From Gammaproteobacteria bacterium (GTDB lineage: Bacteria > Pseudomonadota > Gammaproteobacteria > Pseudomonadales > Pseudomonadaceae), in NCBI GenBank assembly GCA_018826895.1, contig JAHJYA010000095.1, forward strand, positions 1 through 64,000: DNA of 64,000 bases. The letters run 5' to 3'. Numbering within the stretch: position 1 is the first letter of the stretch; every line of letters begins with the position of its first letter. The position numbers were made by a program, and so were the translations under genes. The notes under the pieces were generated by a model. That model saw only the letters and a list, made by a program, of their open reading frames with translations, did no database searches and was not told the DNA's origin. This document shows, one piece after another, positions 35,864-46,159 of this stretch.

Positions 35864-37111
35864 ATGAACGCTTTTGACTACCGCGACGGTTCGCTGTTCG
35901 CGGAGGGCGTGGCCTTGTCCGCCATTGCCCAGCGCTTCGGCACGCCCACTTATGTCTATTCGCGCGCCCACATCGAAGCGCAGTACCGCGCCTACGCCGA
36001 CGCCCTGCAGGGCGTGCCCCACCTGGTCTGCTTCGCGGTCAAGGCCAACTCCAACCTCGGTGTGCTCAACGTCCTCGCCCGCCTCGGCGCCGGTTTCGAT
36101 ATCGTCTCGCGCGGCGAACTTGAGCGTGTACTGGCCGCCGGTGGCGAGCCGGGCAAGATTGTTTTCTCCGGCGTCGGCAAAAGCCGCGACGACATGCGCC
36201 GCGCCCTGGAAGTGGGCGTGCACTGTTTCAACGTCGAGTCCACTGACGAGCTGGAGCGCCTGCAAATCGTTGCCGCCGAGCTGGGCAAGACGGCGGCGAT
36301 CTCGCTGCGGGTCAACCCGGATGTCGACGCCGGCACCCACCCGTACATTTCCACGGGGCTGAAAGAGAACAAGTTCGGCATCGCCATTGCCGATGCACCG
36401 GCCGTGTACGCCCGCGCCGCTGCCCTGGGGAACCTGCAGGTCGTCGGTGTCGACTGCCATATCGGCTCGCAACTGACCACGCTGCCGCCGTTCCTCGACG
36501 CCCTTGACCGCCTGCTGGCGCTGATTGATCAGCTCGCCAGTGACGGCATCCGCATCCAGCACCTGGACCTCGGCGGCGGTCTCGGCGTGCAGTACCGTGA
36601 CGAGCAGCCGCCGCAGGCCGGTGACTACATTGCTGCCGTGCGTGAGCGGATTGCCGGACGCGACCTGACCCTGGTGTTCGAGCCGGGCCGTTCGATCGTC
36701 GCCAACGCGGGCGTGTTGCTGACCCAGGTCGAGTACCTCAAGCACACCGAGCACAAGGATTTCGCCATCGTCGATGCGGCGATGAACGACCTGATCCGCC
36801 CGGCCCTGTACCAGGCCTGGATGGACGTGGTCGCCGTGCAGCCGCGCGACAGTGCACCGCGCCAGTACGACATCGTCGGGCCGATCTGCGAGACCGGCGA
36901 CTTCCTCGCCAAGGAGCGCACCCTGGCCCTGGCCGAAGGCGATCTGCTGGCCGTGCGCTCGGCCGGTGCCTACGGCTTCGTCATGAGCTCGAACTACAAC
37001 ACCCGCGGCCGCGCCGCCGAAGTGATGGTCGACGGCGAGCAGGCCTACGAAGTGCGTCGCCGCGAAACCCTGGCCGAACTCTTTGCGGGCGAAAGCCGCC
37101 TGCCGGAGTAG
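35864..37111 (+). CDS. lysA: Diaminopimelate decarboxylase
   Basis: A 415-residue PLP enzyme that makes L-lysine from meso-diaminopimelate, the last step of the pathway. The PLP lysine is in CFAVKANSN (about residue 60), the phosphate loop in [11 protein letters not shown] and EPGRSIV, and the second active-site cysteine in [11 protein letters not shown]. The gene lies 16 bases after lptM and its stop overlaps the region just before dapF; lysA-dapF supply both lysine and cell-wall diaminopimelate. Confidence 0.96.
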   Translation: MNAFDYRDGSLFAEGVALSAIAQRFGTPTYVYSRAHIEAQYRAYADALQGVPHLVCFAVKANSNLGVLNVLARLGAGFDIVSRGELERVLAAGGEPGKIVFSGVGKSRDDMRRALEVGVHCFNVESTDELERLQIVAAELGKTAAISLRVNPDVDAGTHPYISTGLKENKFGIAIADAPAVYARAAALGNLQVVGVDCHIGSQLTTLPPFLDALDRLLALIDQLASDGIRIQHLDLGGGLGVQYRDEQPPQAGDYIAAVRERIAGRDLTLVFEPGRSIVANAGVLLTQVEYLKHTEHKDFAIVDAAMNDLIRPALYQAWMDVVAVQPRDSAPRQYDIVGPICETGDFLAKERTLALAEGDLLAVRSAGAYGFVMSSNYNTRGRAAEVMVDGEQAYEVRRRETLAELFAGESRLPE

Positions 37112-37116
37112 TGCCG

Positions 37117-37947
37117 ATGTTATTGCGATTTACCAAGATGCACGGGCTGGGCAATGACTTTATGGTCCTCGACCTGGTCAGCCAGCACGCGCACATCCAG
37201 CCGAAGAACGCCAAGCAGTGGGGCGACCGCCACACCGGCGTGGGCTTCGATCAGCTACTGCTGGTCGAGCCGCCGAGCAACCCGGACGTGGACTTCCGTT
37301 ACCGCATCTTCAATGCCGACGGCTCCGAGGTCGAGCAGTGCGGCAATGGCGCGCGCTGCTTTGCCCGCTTCGTGCTGGACAAACGCCTGACGGTGAAGAA
37401 GCAGATCCGTGTGGAAACCAAGGGCGGCATCATCGAGCTGGATGTCCGCGCCGATGGCCAGATCACCGTGAACATGGGCCCGCCGCGCCTCGCGCCGGCA
37501 GAGATCCCCTTCCAGGCCGAGCAGCAGGCGCTCAGCTACCCGGTTGAAGTCGACGGCGAGAACGTCGAACTGGCCGCCGTGTCCATGGGCAACCCCCATG
37601 CGGTGCTGCGTGTCGCCAGTGTCGACGACGCGCCAGTGCACAGCCTGGGGCCGAAACTCGAACACCACCCGCGCTTCCCGCAGCGGGTCAATGTCGGCTT
37701 TCTACAAGTGGTCGACCGCCAGCGCGCCAAGCTGCGCGTCTGGGAGCGCGGCGCCGGGGAAACCCAGGCCTGCGGTACAGGCGCTTGCGCGGCCGCAGTG
37801 GCGGCGATCAGCCAGGGCTGGATGGACTCGCCGGTGCAGCTGGAGCTGCTCGGCGGCAAACTGACCATCGAGTGGGCAGGCCACGGCCACCCCGTTATGA
37901 TGACCGGACCTGCCATGCGCGTGTACGAAGGACAAGTTCGTCTATGA
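37117..37947 (+). CDS. dapF: Diaminopimelate epimerase
   Basis: A 276-residue cofactor-independent racemase that converts LL- to meso-diaminopimelate. Both catalytic cysteines are present: CGNGARCF (about residue 73) and ACGTGACAA (about 218). [12 protein letters not shown] marks the N-terminus. The ATG at 37117 is chosen over the in-frame GTG two codons earlier, which overlaps the lysA stop; a GGAG ribosome site fits the ATG. Confidence 0.96.
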   Translation: MLLRFTKMHGLGNDFMVLDLVSQHAHIQPKNAKQWGDRHTGVGFDQLLLVEPPSNPDVDFRYRIFNADGSEVEQCGNGARCFARFVLDKRLTVKKQIRVETKGGIIELDVRADGQITVNMGPPRLAPAEIPFQAEQQALSYPVEVDGENVELAAVSMGNPHAVLRVASVDDAPVHSLGPKLEHHPRFPQRVNVGFLQVVDRQRAKLRVWERGAGETQACGTGACAAAVAAISQGWMDSPVQLELLGGKLTIEWAGHGHPVMMTGPAMRVYEGQVRL

Positions 37948-38642
37948 CCGACAAGCCCCAAGCACCGACCCCACTGGACTCGGAAACGGTTGCCGCCTAC
38001 CTGCGCCTGCACCCCGAGTTCTTTATCGACCACGATGAGCTGATCCCCGAGCTGCGCATTCCACACCAGCGTGGCGATACCGTGTCGCTGGTCGAACGCC
38101 AGGTCAAGCTGCTGCGCGAGCGCAACATCGACATGCGCCACCGGATGGCGCAACTGATGGAAGTGGCCCGCGACAACGACCGGCTGTTCGACAAGACCCG
38201 CCGCCTGGTCCTCGACCTGCTCGATGCCGGCTCCCTGGAAGAAGTCGTCAGCTGCGTCGAAGACAGCCTGCGCCGCGAGTTCCAGGTGCCATTCGTCAGC
38301 CTGATCCTGTTCAGCGAATCCCCCGTGCCGGTGGGCCGTTCGGTCAGCAGCGCCGAAGCGCATCAGGCCATTGGCGGCCTGCTGTCCGGTGGCAAGACCC
38401 TGTGCGGCGTACTGCGCGAGCATGAACTGAAGTTTCTGTTCGGTGAAGCGGATGGCAGCCAGGTCGGCTCGGCCGCTGTGGTGGGCCTCAGCCACCAGGG
38501 CCTGCATGGCGTCCTGGCCATCGGCAGCGCCGACCCGCAGCACTACAAGAGCTCGATCGGCACTCTGTTTCTCGGCTATATCGCCGAAGTGCTGGCCCGT
38601 GTTCTGCCAAGCTTCTCCACGCCGCTGCGTTCGGTTCGTTAA
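37944..38642 (+). CDS. DUF484 family (GAF-like) protein
   Basis: A 232-residue protein of the DUF484 family: N-terminal [25 protein letters not shown], a coiled coil ([24 protein letters not shown]), then a GAF-like domain. The function is unknown, but the family is always found between dapF and xerC, as here. Start and dapF stop overlap as ATGA. Confidence 0.9.
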   Translation: MTDKPQAPTPLDSETVAAYLRLHPEFFIDHDELIPELRIPHQRGDTVSLVERQVKLLRERNIDMRHRMAQLMEVARDNDRLFDKTRRLVLDLLDAGSLEEVVSCVEDSLRREFQVPFVSLILFSESPVPVGRSVSSAEAHQAIGGLLSGGKTLCGVLREHELKFLFGEADGSQVGSAAVVGLSHQGLHGVLAIGSADPQHYKSSIGTLFLGYIAEVLARVLPSFSTPLRSVR

Positions 38643-38705
38643 ACCACGCGCCCGCCCGGCGCCGCGGACTGCTGATGACTGCTCTCCCCCCTTGGAGCTT
38701 GCCGC

Positions 38706-39608
38706 GTGAACCTTGAAGCTGCTCTAGACGCCTACCTTGAGCACCTGCGCAGCGAACGCCAGCTGTCGCCGCATACCCTCAGCGGCTACCGGCAGGATTT
38801 GAACCGCCTCCTGGCCCTCTGCGAACGCGAGCAGATCGCCCACTGGGCCGACCTGCAACCCGCGCAGCTGCGCCGTCTGGTGGCACGCCTGAACCTCGAA
38901 GGACAAGCCAGCCGCAGCCTTGCTCGGCTGCTTTCGGCGACGCGCGGCTTTTACCGATACCTGATCCGCGAAGGTCATTGCCAGTGCGACCCGGCCAGCG
39001 GCCTGACCCCGCCCAAAGGCGAGCGCCGCCTGCCGCGCACCCTGGATGCCGATCGCACCGCGCAACTGCTCGATGGCGCCCAGGAGGACGACTTTATCGC
39101 CCGCCGCGACCACGCCATGCTCGAACTGTTCTATTCCTCCGGCCTGCGCCTGTCCGAACTGGTCAACCTCAACCTCGATGGCCTGGACCTCGGCAGCGGC
39201 CTGGTGCGGGTCGTCGGTAAGGGCAACAAAACTCGCGAATTACCCGTAGGCCGCATGGCCCGCCAGGCCCTCGACGCCTGGCTGCCGCTGCGCGCCCTGG
39301 CCAACCCGCTCGATGGCGCGCTGTTCATCAGCCGCCAGGGCCGCCGCATCGGCCCCCGTGCCGTGCAACTGCGGGTACGCCAGGCGGGCATCAGCGAGCT
39401 CGGCCAGCACCTACACCCGCACATGCTGCGCCACAGCTTCGCCAGCCACATGCTGGAGTCGTCCCAAGACCTGCGCGCGGTGCAGGAGCTGCTCGGCCAC
39501 GCCGATATCGCCACTACCCAGGTCTATACCCACCTGGATTTCCAGCACCTGGCCACGGTGTATGACGGCGCCCACCCGCGCGCCAAACGCAAGGGCAACA
39601 CGCCATGA
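38706..39608 (+). CDS. xerC: XerC, site-specific tyrosine recombinase
   Basis: A 300-residue recombinase that, with XerD, resolves chromosome dimers at dif. The N-terminal SAM-like core-binding domain (1 to about 90) is followed by the catalytic domain with Arg in [13 protein letters not shown], Lys in [12 protein letters not shown], His-x-x-Arg in [10 protein letters not shown], His in [15 protein letters not shown] and Tyr in the same last motif. The start is a GTG. In P. aeruginosa the orthologue is also called sss and affects root colonisation. Confidence 0.95.
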   Translation: MNLEAALDAYLEHLRSERQLSPHTLSGYRQDLNRLLALCEREQIAHWADLQPAQLRRLVARLNLEGQASRSLARLLSATRGFYRYLIREGHCQCDPASGLTPPKGERRLPRTLDADRTAQLLDGAQEDDFIARRDHAMLELFYSSGLRLSELVNLNLDGLDLGSGLVRVVGKGNKTRELPVGRMARQALDAWLPLRALANPLDGALFISRQGRRIGPRAVQLRVRQAGISELGQHLHPHMLRHSFASHMLESSQDLRAVQELLGHADIATTQVYTHLDFQHLATVYDGAHPRAKRKGNTP

Positions 39609-40300
39609 CTGTCCAGCTGATCACCTTCGACCTCGATGACACCCTGTGGGAGGTCGCCCCCGTAATGACCAGTGCCGAGGCCGTGCTGCGCGACTGGCTG
39701 AGCCTCAACGCCAGTCGCCTGGGGCCAGTACCGGTGGAACACCTCTGGCGTATTCGCGCGCGCCTGCTGGAGGCCGAGCCGCTGCTCAAACATCGCCTGA
39801 GCGAGCTGCGCCGGCGCATCCTGTTCCACGCCCTCGAAGAAGCCGGCTATGCCCATGAAGACGCCGTGCACCTGGCCGAGGCCGGTTTTCAGGTGTTTCT
39901 CGCGGCGCGCCATGAGGTGCAGCTGTTCAGCGATGTGCACCCGACCCTGGAAACCCTGGCCAGCCGCTATCGCCTGGGCGTGATCACCAACGGCAACGCC
40001 GATGTACGCCGCCTTGGCCTGGCCAACTACTTCCAGTTCGCCCTCTGTGCCGAGGAGCTGGGCATCGGCAAACCCGACCCGACACCGTTCCGCGAGGCCC
40101 TGAGCCGCGCCGGAATTGCCGCCGAGCATGCCGTACACATCGGCGATCACCCCGATGATGACATCGCCGGCGCCAAGGCCGCCGGCCTGCGCGCTATCTG
40201 GTTCAACCCCCGCGGCCTGGACTGGGCCGGCCCTCAACCGGCTGACGCCGAGGTACGCAGCCTGGCCGAGCTTCCCGCGCTGCTGCAGCGCTGGGCCTGA
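39605..40300 (+). CDS. HAD family hydrolase (YigB-like phosphatase)
   Basis: A 231-residue haloacid-dehalogenase phosphatase. Motif I is FDLDDTLW (nucleophile Asp10, acid Asp12), motif II VITNGN, motif III Lys in [10 protein letters not shown], and motif [19 protein letters not shown]. The capping helices and operon position match YigB, a flavin mononucleotide phosphatase in E. coli. It overlaps xerC by four bases. Confidence 0.9.
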   Translation: MTVQLITFDLDDTLWEVAPVMTSAEAVLRDWLSLNASRLGPVPVEHLWRIRARLLEAEPLLKHRLSELRRRILFHALEEAGYAHEDAVHLAEAGFQVFLAARHEVQLFSDVHPTLETLASRYRLGVITNGNADVRRLGLANYFQFALCAEELGIGKPDPTPFREALSRAGIAAEHAVHIGDHPDDDIAGAKAAGLRAIWFNPRGLDWAGPQPADAEVRSLAELPALLQRWA

Positions 40301-40323
40301 CGCCCCAAGAACGCATCAGACAC

Positions 40324-40349
40324 AAAAAACCCGCCAACATGGGCGGGTT
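40324..40349 (-). terminator. Intrinsic terminator between HAD gene and sutA
   Basis: Inverted repeats AACCCGCC (40328-40335) and GGCGGGTT (40342-40349) have a 6-base loop. On the minus strand a run of six T residues follows (plus A run 40324-40329), so it mainly terminates sutA; it may also stop the forward operon. Confidence 0.8.
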
Positions 40350-40369
40350 CTTCGCGAGCGACGACACCT

Positions 40370-40693
40370 TCAGATAGGACGGCTACCGTATTTGCTGTCC
40401 GGCTTCTTGGGTGGGTCGGCTACCACATTCGGCTCGACTTCCTGCACTTTGCCGCCACGGGAGAGAAACTCTTCCATGGCGCGAGCCAGAGCATCGCGCT
40501 CCTTCTGCTTGGCTTCGACACTGGGCAGTTCGTCGATATCGACCGCCTTGGCCTTGGCTTTCTTGCCGGGTACGGCGACATCGCTGTCACTGTCCACGTC
40601 ATCGGCGGCCTCACCATCATCCGCTGCGGCCAGCTCCTCGCCGTCCTCTTCAGCCCCGTCCAGCTCGTCTTGTTCCAGTTCTTCGTCGCTCAT
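40370..40693 (-). CDS. sutA: SutA, RNA polymerase-binding regulator of slow growth
   Basis: A 107-residue, largely disordered protein with an acidic N-terminal half (MSDEELEQDELDGAEEDGEE) and a conserved C-terminal half (LPSVEAKQKERDALARAMEE, FLSRGGKVQEVEPNVVADPP, ending KYGSRPI). This matches SutA, first found in P. aeruginosa, which binds the RNA polymerase beta subunit and raises expression of ribosomal and other genes in slow growth. ATG 40693 gives the known N-terminus; another ATG is four codons upstream. Confidence 0.93.
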   Translation of the reverse strand: MSDEELEQDELDGAEEDGEELAAADDGEAADDVDSDSDVAVPGKKAKAKAVDIDELPSVEAKQKERDALARAMEEFLSRGGKVQEVEPNVVADPPKKPDSKYGSRPI

Positions 40694-40887
40694 GTTCAAC
40701 CTCATGACTTGCGAAAAGCAGGTTAGTTATAGCCCAGTAGCGTGCGCTTTCGCATCCCACCGGAAAAAATTCAAATGACCATGCCCGGTCAGGTCGCCCG
40801 CGTTTGCTAACGCTGGCTGGGCAAGCACCGCTGACCTGAAATCGTGCCCGACGGCGCGCATTCTAGCGTGCCGCCAGAAAAAACAAA

Positions 40888-40905
40888 GGGCGCCTTTCGG
40901 CGCCC
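40888..40905 (-). terminator. Intrinsic terminator of the glnK-amtB-amtB operon
   Basis: A perfect 7-bp stem (40888-40894 with 40899-40905, loop TTTC) lies 21 bases after the stop of the second amtB. On the minus strand it is followed by TTTGTTTTTT. The remaining 40694-40860 region before sutA shows only a weak promoter-like TAGAAT on the minus strand (40859-40864). Confidence 0.85.
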
Positions 40906-40925
40906 TCGTTGTACCGCCCGAAGAA

Positions 40926-42176
40926 TCAGTTCTTGGTGAACTCCGGATAGGCTTCCATACCGCACTCGGCGATGTCGACGCCTTCGTACTCTTCCTCTTC
41001 GCTGACACGCAGACCGATCACCGCCTTGATGATCGACCAGACGATCAGGCTGGCCACGAAGACCCAGGCGAAGATCGAGGCAATACCCAGCAGCTGGGCG
41101 CCCAGGCTGGCATCAGCATTGGTCAGGCAGACGGCCAGCAGACCCCAGATACCGACTACACCGTGTACCGAGATGGCACCGACCGGATCATCGAGCTTGA
41201 GCTTGTCCAGGCCAAGGATGGAGAACACCACCAGCACGCCACCTACGCCACCGATCAGGGTCGCCTGCAGGGCGCTCGGGGTCAGCGGTTCTGCGGTAAT
41301 CGCCACAAGGCCGGCCAGAGCACCGTTGAGGGCCATGGTCAGGTCAGCCTTGCCGAACAGGATGCGCGCCACGATCAGCGCGGCGATCAGACCACCGGCA
41401 GCCGCCATGTTGGTGTTGACGAACACCTGAGCCACGGCGTTGGCATCTTCGATGGTGCTCATCTTCAGCTGCGAGCCACCGTTGAAGCCGAACCAGCCCA
41501 TCCACAGGATGAAGGTACCCAGCGCAGCCATTGGCAGGTTGGCACCAGGGATGGCGTTGACCTGACCGTTAGCACCGTACTTGCCCTTACGAGCGCCCAG
41601 CAGCAGTACACCCGCCAGAGCAGCGGAGGCACCAGCCATGTGTACGATGCCGGAACCGGCGAAGTCGAGGAAACCGGCTTCGTTGAGGAAGCCCGAACCC
41701 CATTTCCAGAAGCCTTGTACCGGGTAGATGAAGCCGGTCATGACCACGGCGAATGCCAGGAAGGCCCACAGCTTCATGCGCTCGGCGACAGCACCGGAGA
41801 CGATCGACATACAGGTCGCGGCGAATACCACCTGGAAGAAGAAGTCCGAACGGGCCGAGTAGTAGGGGGCATCGTCACCGCCGGCCAGCACGGACTCGAC
41901 GCTGTTTTCATCACCGATCAGGAAACCCAGGCTCGGCAGGATGCCGCCTTCCGGGCTGGAGTACATGATGTGGTAGCCGATCACCAGGTACATGACGCTG
42001 GCCACCGCATACAGCGCGATATTCTTGGTCAGGATCTCGGTGGTGTTCTTGGCGCGGACCAGGCCGGATTCGAGCATGGCAAAACCTGCTGCCATCCACA
42101 TCACCAGAGCGCCACAAATCAGAAAGTAGAAGGTATCGAAGCCGTACTGCAGTGCAGTCAATGCTGTGTTATCCAT
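40926..42176 (-). CDS. Ammonium transporter, second AmtB paralogue without signal peptide
   Basis: A 416-residue inner-membrane ammonium channel. Eleven hydrophobic segments, MWMAAGFAMLESGLVRAKNTTEIL at helix 1-2, DFAGSGIVHMAGASAAL (first channel His region) and SVHGVVGIWGLLAVCL (second His) are visible. Unlike the upstream paralogue it has no cleaved signal peptide and shows features of the Amt group with YGFDTFYFLICGALVMWMAAG. It follows the first amtB by 78 bases and shares its terminator. It is likely ammonium uptake under nitrogen limitation, gated by GlnK. Confidence 0.9.
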   Translation of the reverse strand: MDNTALTALQYGFDTFYFLICGALVMWMAAGFAMLESGLVRAKNTTEILTKNIALYAVASVMYLVIGYHIMYSSPEGGILPSLGFLIGDENSVESVLAGGDDAPYYSARSDFFFQVVFAATCMSIVSGAVAERMKLWAFLAFAVVMTGFIYPVQGFWKWGSGFLNEAGFLDFAGSGIVHMAGASAALAGVLLLGARKGKYGANGQVNAIPGANLPMAALGTFILWMGWFGFNGGSQLKMSTIEDANAVAQVFVNTNMAAAGGLIAALIVARILFGKADLTMALNGALAGLVAITAEPLTPSALQATLIGGVGGVLVVFSILGLDKLKLDDPVGAISVHGVVGIWGLLAVCLTNADASLGAQLLGIASIFAWVFVASLIVWSIIKAVIGLRVSEEEEYEGVDIAECGMEAYPEFTKN

Positions 42177-42254
42177 GGTTCACCTCTTGCCGGCGCGCTT
42201 TATAGCGCTGTTCGGTTAAGGCGTCCGGGTTGGCGCCGGACGCACTCCGTGTGC

Positions 42255-43568
42255 TTACAGGTTGTAGCCACGCTCGTTGTGCAGCGCGAGGTCGAGACCG
42301 ATGTTCTCTTCTTCGTCACTGACCCGCAGGCCCATTACTAGATCAATCACTTTCAGAATCACGAAGGTCACCACCGCGGTGTAGACCACCGTGAATGCCA
42401 CGCCCTCAATCTGGATCCACACCTGCGCGGGGATGTTCTCCACCGTGCCGAAACCGCCCAGCGCCGGCGCCGCGAAGGCCCCGGTGAGAATGGCACCGAC
42501 AATGCCGCCCACAGCGTGTACGCCGAAGACGTCCAGGGAGTCGTCATAGCCCAGCTTGCGCTTGAGGCTGGTCGCGCAGAAGAAGCAGATCACGCCCGAA
42601 GCCAGACCGATCACCAGCGCACCCATGGGGCCCGCAGTACCGGAAGCCGGGGTAATCGCCACCAGCCCCGCGACCGCACCCGAAGCGATGCCCAGCACGC
42701 TCGGCTTGCGATGGGTGATCCACTCGGCAAACATCCAGCTCAGCGCAGCAGTGGCCGTAGCGATCTGGGTGACCAACATGGCCATGCCAGCGCTGCCATT
42801 GGCAGCCAGGGCCGAGCCGGCGTTGAAGCCGAACCAGCCGACCCAGAGCATGCTTGCGCCGATCAAGGTATAGCCGAGGTTGTGCGGCGGCATGGCCGTG
42901 GTTGGAAAGCCCTTGCGCTTGCCCAGCACCAAGCACGCCACCAGACCGGCGATACCGGCATTGATGTGCACCACAGTGCCACCCGCGAAGTCGAGCACGC
43001 CCCAATCCCACATCAATGCACCGTCACCGCTCCACACCATGTGGGCGATTGGGGTGTAGACGAGAGTGAACCAGACCGTCATGAAGACCAGCATGGCCGA
43101 GAACTTCATGCGTTCGGCGAAAGCGCCGACGATCAGTGCGGGGGTGATGATGGCGAACGTCATCTGGAAGGTGATGAACACGCTTTCCGGAATCCCGGCC
43201 ACCAGGCTGTCCAACGTCAAGCCGCTGAGGAAGGCTTTCGACAAACCGCCGACGAAGGAATTGAAATTGACCACACCCTGCTCCATGCCGGTGGTGTCAA
43301 AGGCCAGGCTGTAACCATAAAGAACCCAGAGCACGCTGATCAGACCGGTGATGGCGAAGCACTGCATCAGCACTGACAGGACGTTCTTGGAACGCACCAT
43401 GCCGGCATAAAACAGCGCCAAGCCTGGAATGGTCATGAACAACACCAGCACGGTCGCGACCAGCATCCAGGCTGTGTCACCACCGTTCAAAACTGCCTCG
43501 TCGGCCATGGCAATACCAGGGACGAGAGACAAAAGGGCTCCTAGCCCTGCGATTTTTCGCAGAGTCAT
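42255..43568 (-). CDS. amtB: Ammonium transporter AmtB
   Basis: A 437-residue ammonium channel with a cleavable signal peptide (1 to about 22, ending AMA), then eleven transmembrane helices. Key marks are GLALFYAGMVRSKNVLSVLMQ, the first pore histidine in DFAGGTVVHINAGIAGL and the second in GVHAVGGIVGAILTG. It lies 36 bases downstream of glnK, the usual GlnK-AmtB pair in which GlnK plugs the channel when nitrogen is sufficient. Confidence 0.95.
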   Translation of the reverse strand: MTLRKIAGLGALLSLVPGIAMADEAVLNGGDTAWMLVATVLVLFMTIPGLALFYAGMVRSKNVLSVLMQCFAITGLISVLWVLYGYSLAFDTTGMEQGVVNFNSFVGGLSKAFLSGLTLDSLVAGIPESVFITFQMTFAIITPALIVGAFAERMKFSAMLVFMTVWFTLVYTPIAHMVWSGDGALMWDWGVLDFAGGTVVHINAGIAGLVACLVLGKRKGFPTTAMPPHNLGYTLIGASMLWVGWFGFNAGSALAANGSAGMAMLVTQIATATAALSWMFAEWITHRKPSVLGIASGAVAGLVAITPASGTAGPMGALVIGLASGVICFFCATSLKRKLGYDDSLDVFGVHAVGGIVGAILTGAFAAPALGGFGTVENIPAQVWIQIEGVAFTVVYTAVVTFVILKVIDLVMGLRVSDEEENIGLDLALHNERGYNL

Positions 43569-43604
43569 GGGGGTTACTCCTGGGGCGTGGGGTTCGGAGG
43601 CGGT

Positions 43605-44000
<396 letters not shown>

Positions 44001-44103
44001 CTAAGCGCAGTGTCTGGCTTTTGTAATGCGTTAGCGGACCAGCCTGGCCCCACCAACACCCACCAACCGCTCCTGATGCAGCACATACCTGAGCTACACC
44101 TGA

Positions 44104-44126
44104 TGCACCGCTACAGCCCCGGTGCA
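44104..44126. promoter_or_regulatory. Perfect palindrome in the glnK leader
   Basis: ATGCACCG and CGGTGCAT (44103-44110 and 44120-44127) form a perfect inverted repeat around a 9-base spacer. It falls just downstream of the predicted sigma-54 start point, inside the roughly 190-base glnK leader. It could be a leader RNA hairpin or an extra NtrC-type half-site pair (GCACC/GGTGC) with abnormal spacing. Confidence 0.45.
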
Positions 44127-44143
44127 TGCGTCACAAGGGGCTA

Positions 44144-44159
44144 AGCAGAAAGCTTGCCA
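44144..44159 (-). promoter_or_regulatory. Sigma-54 promoter of glnK-amtB
   Basis: On the minus strand TGGCAAGCTTTCTGCT matches the sigma-54 consensus at nearly all fixed positions, with GG (44157-44158) and GC (44145-44146) exactly 10 bases apart. Transcription would start near 44133, giving a leader of about 190 bases. This fits NtrC-dependent nitrogen control of glnK-amtB. Confidence 0.7.
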
Positions 44160-44224
44160 TGTCACGCAAACGCACGTTCTTGAGGCTATTGCTGGTGTAG
44201 AGGGGGACCTCGCGTCGACGATGC

Positions 44225-44239
44225 GCACAATTACGGTGC
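44225..44239. promoter_or_regulatory. NtrC-like enhancer site
   Basis: GCACA-N5-GGTGC matches the NtrC half-site pair GCACC-N5-GGTGC at nine of ten positions and is centred about 75 bases upstream of the -24 element, a normal enhancer distance. A further TGCAC half-site lies at 44269-44273. The rest of the 44160-44351 gap holds a TACACT hexamer (44319-44324) that could be the ubiK -10. Confidence 0.55.
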
Positions 44240-44351
44240 ATCGAAGCACAGCATGGCGCGCGAAAATCGTGCACTAACGACTTATCCACCCCCGGCATGA
44301 GCGCTGCAACGCCCGTGCTACACTGCCGCCGTCTGTCTCTGGAACTGTCTT

Positions 44352-44624
44352 ATGCTGCCGCCAAAAGCCCTGCTCGATGCCCTTAGCACCCACGCCTCGC
44401 GCTTGTTCAACGGCGAATCGCCCCTGCCTCGCGCCGAATTCGAGACTCAATTCAAGGCCCTACTGCAGAGCGGCTTCAGTAAACTCGACCTGGTCAGCCG
44501 GGAAGAATTCGACAGTCAGATGGTGGTCCTGGCACGTACCCGCGCCCGTCTCGAGGCCCTCGAAGCCAAAGTCGCGGCACTCGAAGCCAACCCAGTGGTG
44601 ACACCACCCAACCCCGCCGATTAA
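44352..44624 (+). CDS. ubiK: UbiK (YqiC/BMFP) ubiquinone biosynthesis accessory factor
   Basis: A 90-residue protein of the BMFP family: a helical N-terminus (ALLDALSTHASRLFNGES), a central FETQFKALLQSGFSKLDLVSR segment and a C-terminal coiled coil (VVLARTRARLEALEAKVAALE). In E. coli UbiK binds UbiJ and supports aerobic ubiquinone synthesis. It is followed by yifB, the order usual in pseudomonads near glnK. Confidence 0.9.
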   Translation: MLPPKALLDALSTHASRLFNGESPLPRAEFETQFKALLQSGFSKLDLVSREEFDSQMVVLARTRARLEALEAKVAALEANPVVTPPNPAD

Positions 44625-44657
44625 CACCTCGGCGGGCCACGATCAAAGGAGTGATCG

Positions 44658-46154
44658 ATGTCCCTGGCCCTCGTCCACAGCCGTGCCCAGGTGGGTGTAG
44701 AAGCCCCCGCCGTGACGGTCGAAGCCCACCTGGCCAACGGCCTGCCTTCCCTGGCACTGGTGGGGCTGCCTGAGACCGCCGTCAAGGAAAGCAAGGACCG
44801 CGTGCGCAGTGCGATTCTCAACTGCGATTTCGAATTTCCGCCCCGACGCATCACCCTGAGCCTGGCACCGGCCGACCTGCCCAAGGACGGTGGACGCTTC
44901 GATTTGGCCATCGCCCTGGGCATCCTCGCCGCCAGTGGCCAGATACCCGCCGCTGCACTGGAACAGGTCGAATGCCTCGGTGAGCTGGCCCTATCGGGGG
45001 CCGTGCGCCCGGTTCAGGGCGTGCTGCCGGCCGCACTGGCCGCACGCGCAGCCGGACGCACCTTGCTGGTGCCAAGGGCGAATGCCGAGGAAGCCAGCCT
45101 GGCCTCGGGGCTGCAGGTGTTGGCGGTGGAGCATTTGCTGGAAGCCGCCGCGCACTTCAATGGCCATACCCCACTGGCGCCATTCGCAGCACAGGGCCTG
45201 CTGCGGCGCACCCTGCCCTACCCTGACCTCAGCGAGGTCCAAGGCCAGCTCGCGGCCAAACGCGCCCTGCTGGTCGCTGCAGCGGGATCACACAATTTAT
45301 TGTTCAGCGGCCCACCCGGGACCGGCAAGACCCTGCTCGCCAGCCGTCTACCAGGCCTGCTGCCACCGCTGGCCGAACAGGAAGCACTGGAAGTCGCGGC
45401 AATTCAGTCGGTGGCGAGCCACGCGCCTCTGGAGCACTGGCCACAGCGACCCTTTCGTCATCCGCACCATAGCGCCTCGGGACCAGCCCTGGTCGGTGGT
45501 GGCAGTCGCCCGCAACCCGGCGAGATCACCCTGGCCCATCACGGCGTACTGTTTCTTGACGAATTACCGGAATTTGATCGCAAGGTTCTGGAAGTTCTGC
45601 GCGAACCGCTGGAGAGTGGCCATATCGTGATTGCCCGGGCTCGCGACAAGGTGCGCTTTCCTGCCCGCTTCCAGCTGGTAGCCGCCATGAATCCCTGTCC
45701 TTGTGGCTTTCTCGGCGATCCCAGTGGTCGTTGCCGTTGCACCCAGGAACAGGTCCAGCGCTACCGTGGCAAACTCTCTGGCCCGCTGCTCGACCGGATC
45801 GACCTGCATGTAACGGTGGCAAGGGAAACCACCACGCTGCACGCCCTGCCGCAAAGCGGTGCCGACACCGCCACAGCTGCCGCCCAGGTAGCCCAGGCAC
45901 GCGCACTGCAGTATGCACGCCAGGGCGTGGCCAATGCCTTTCTCGACCTCAATGCGCTACGCGAGCATTGTGCCCTGCAAGCCGACGACCAGACCTGGCT
46001 CGAGGGTGCCTGCGAGCGCCTCGGGCTGTCCCTGCGCGCTGCCCACCGGGTGCTCAAGGTGGCGCGCACCCTGGCTGACCTTGAAGAGGCCGAGCTGATC
46101 GCCCGCAACCACCTGGCCGAAGCCCTGCAATACCGCGGTCATACGCAGGGCTGA
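44658..46154 (+). CDS. YifB family Mg-chelatase-like AAA+ ATPase (ComM-like)
   Basis: A 498-residue ATPase: an N-terminal ChlI-type/Lon-protease-like domain (1 to about 170), Walker A GPPGTGKTLL (about 219-228), Walker B VLFLDELPEF and a C-terminal helical Mg_chelatase_C domain. HHSASGPALVGGG is a family mark. The family includes ComM, a branch-migration helicase that helps integrate transforming DNA. The ribosome site AAGGAG precedes the ATG. Confidence 0.92.
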   Translation: MSLALVHSRAQVGVEAPAVTVEAHLANGLPSLALVGLPETAVKESKDRVRSAILNCDFEFPPRRITLSLAPADLPKDGGRFDLAIALGILAASGQIPAAALEQVECLGELALSGAVRPVQGVLPAALAARAAGRTLLVPRANAEEASLASGLQVLAVEHLLEAAAHFNGHTPLAPFAAQGLLRRTLPYPDLSEVQGQLAAKRALLVAAAGSHNLLFSGPPGTGKTLLASRLPGLLPPLAEQEALEVAAIQSVASHAPLEHWPQRPFRHPHHSASGPALVGGGSRPQPGEITLAHHGVLFLDELPEFDRKVLEVLREPLESGHIVIARARDKVRFPARFQLVAAMNPCPCGFLGDPSGRCRCTQEQVQRYRGKLSGPLLDRIDLHVTVARETTTLHALPQSGADTATAAAQVAQARALQYARQGVANAFLDLNALREHCALQADDQTWLEGACERLGLSLRAAHRVLKVARTLADLEEAELIARNHLAEALQYRGHTQG

Positions 46155-46159
46155 GTCGT

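Noticed and set aside
44015-44030. Sigma-54-like GG-N10-GC on the forward strand towards ubiK
   Set aside because: Only the GG and GC spacing fits; the flanking bases are poor, and the reverse-strand site at 44144-44159 is far better and faces glnK.
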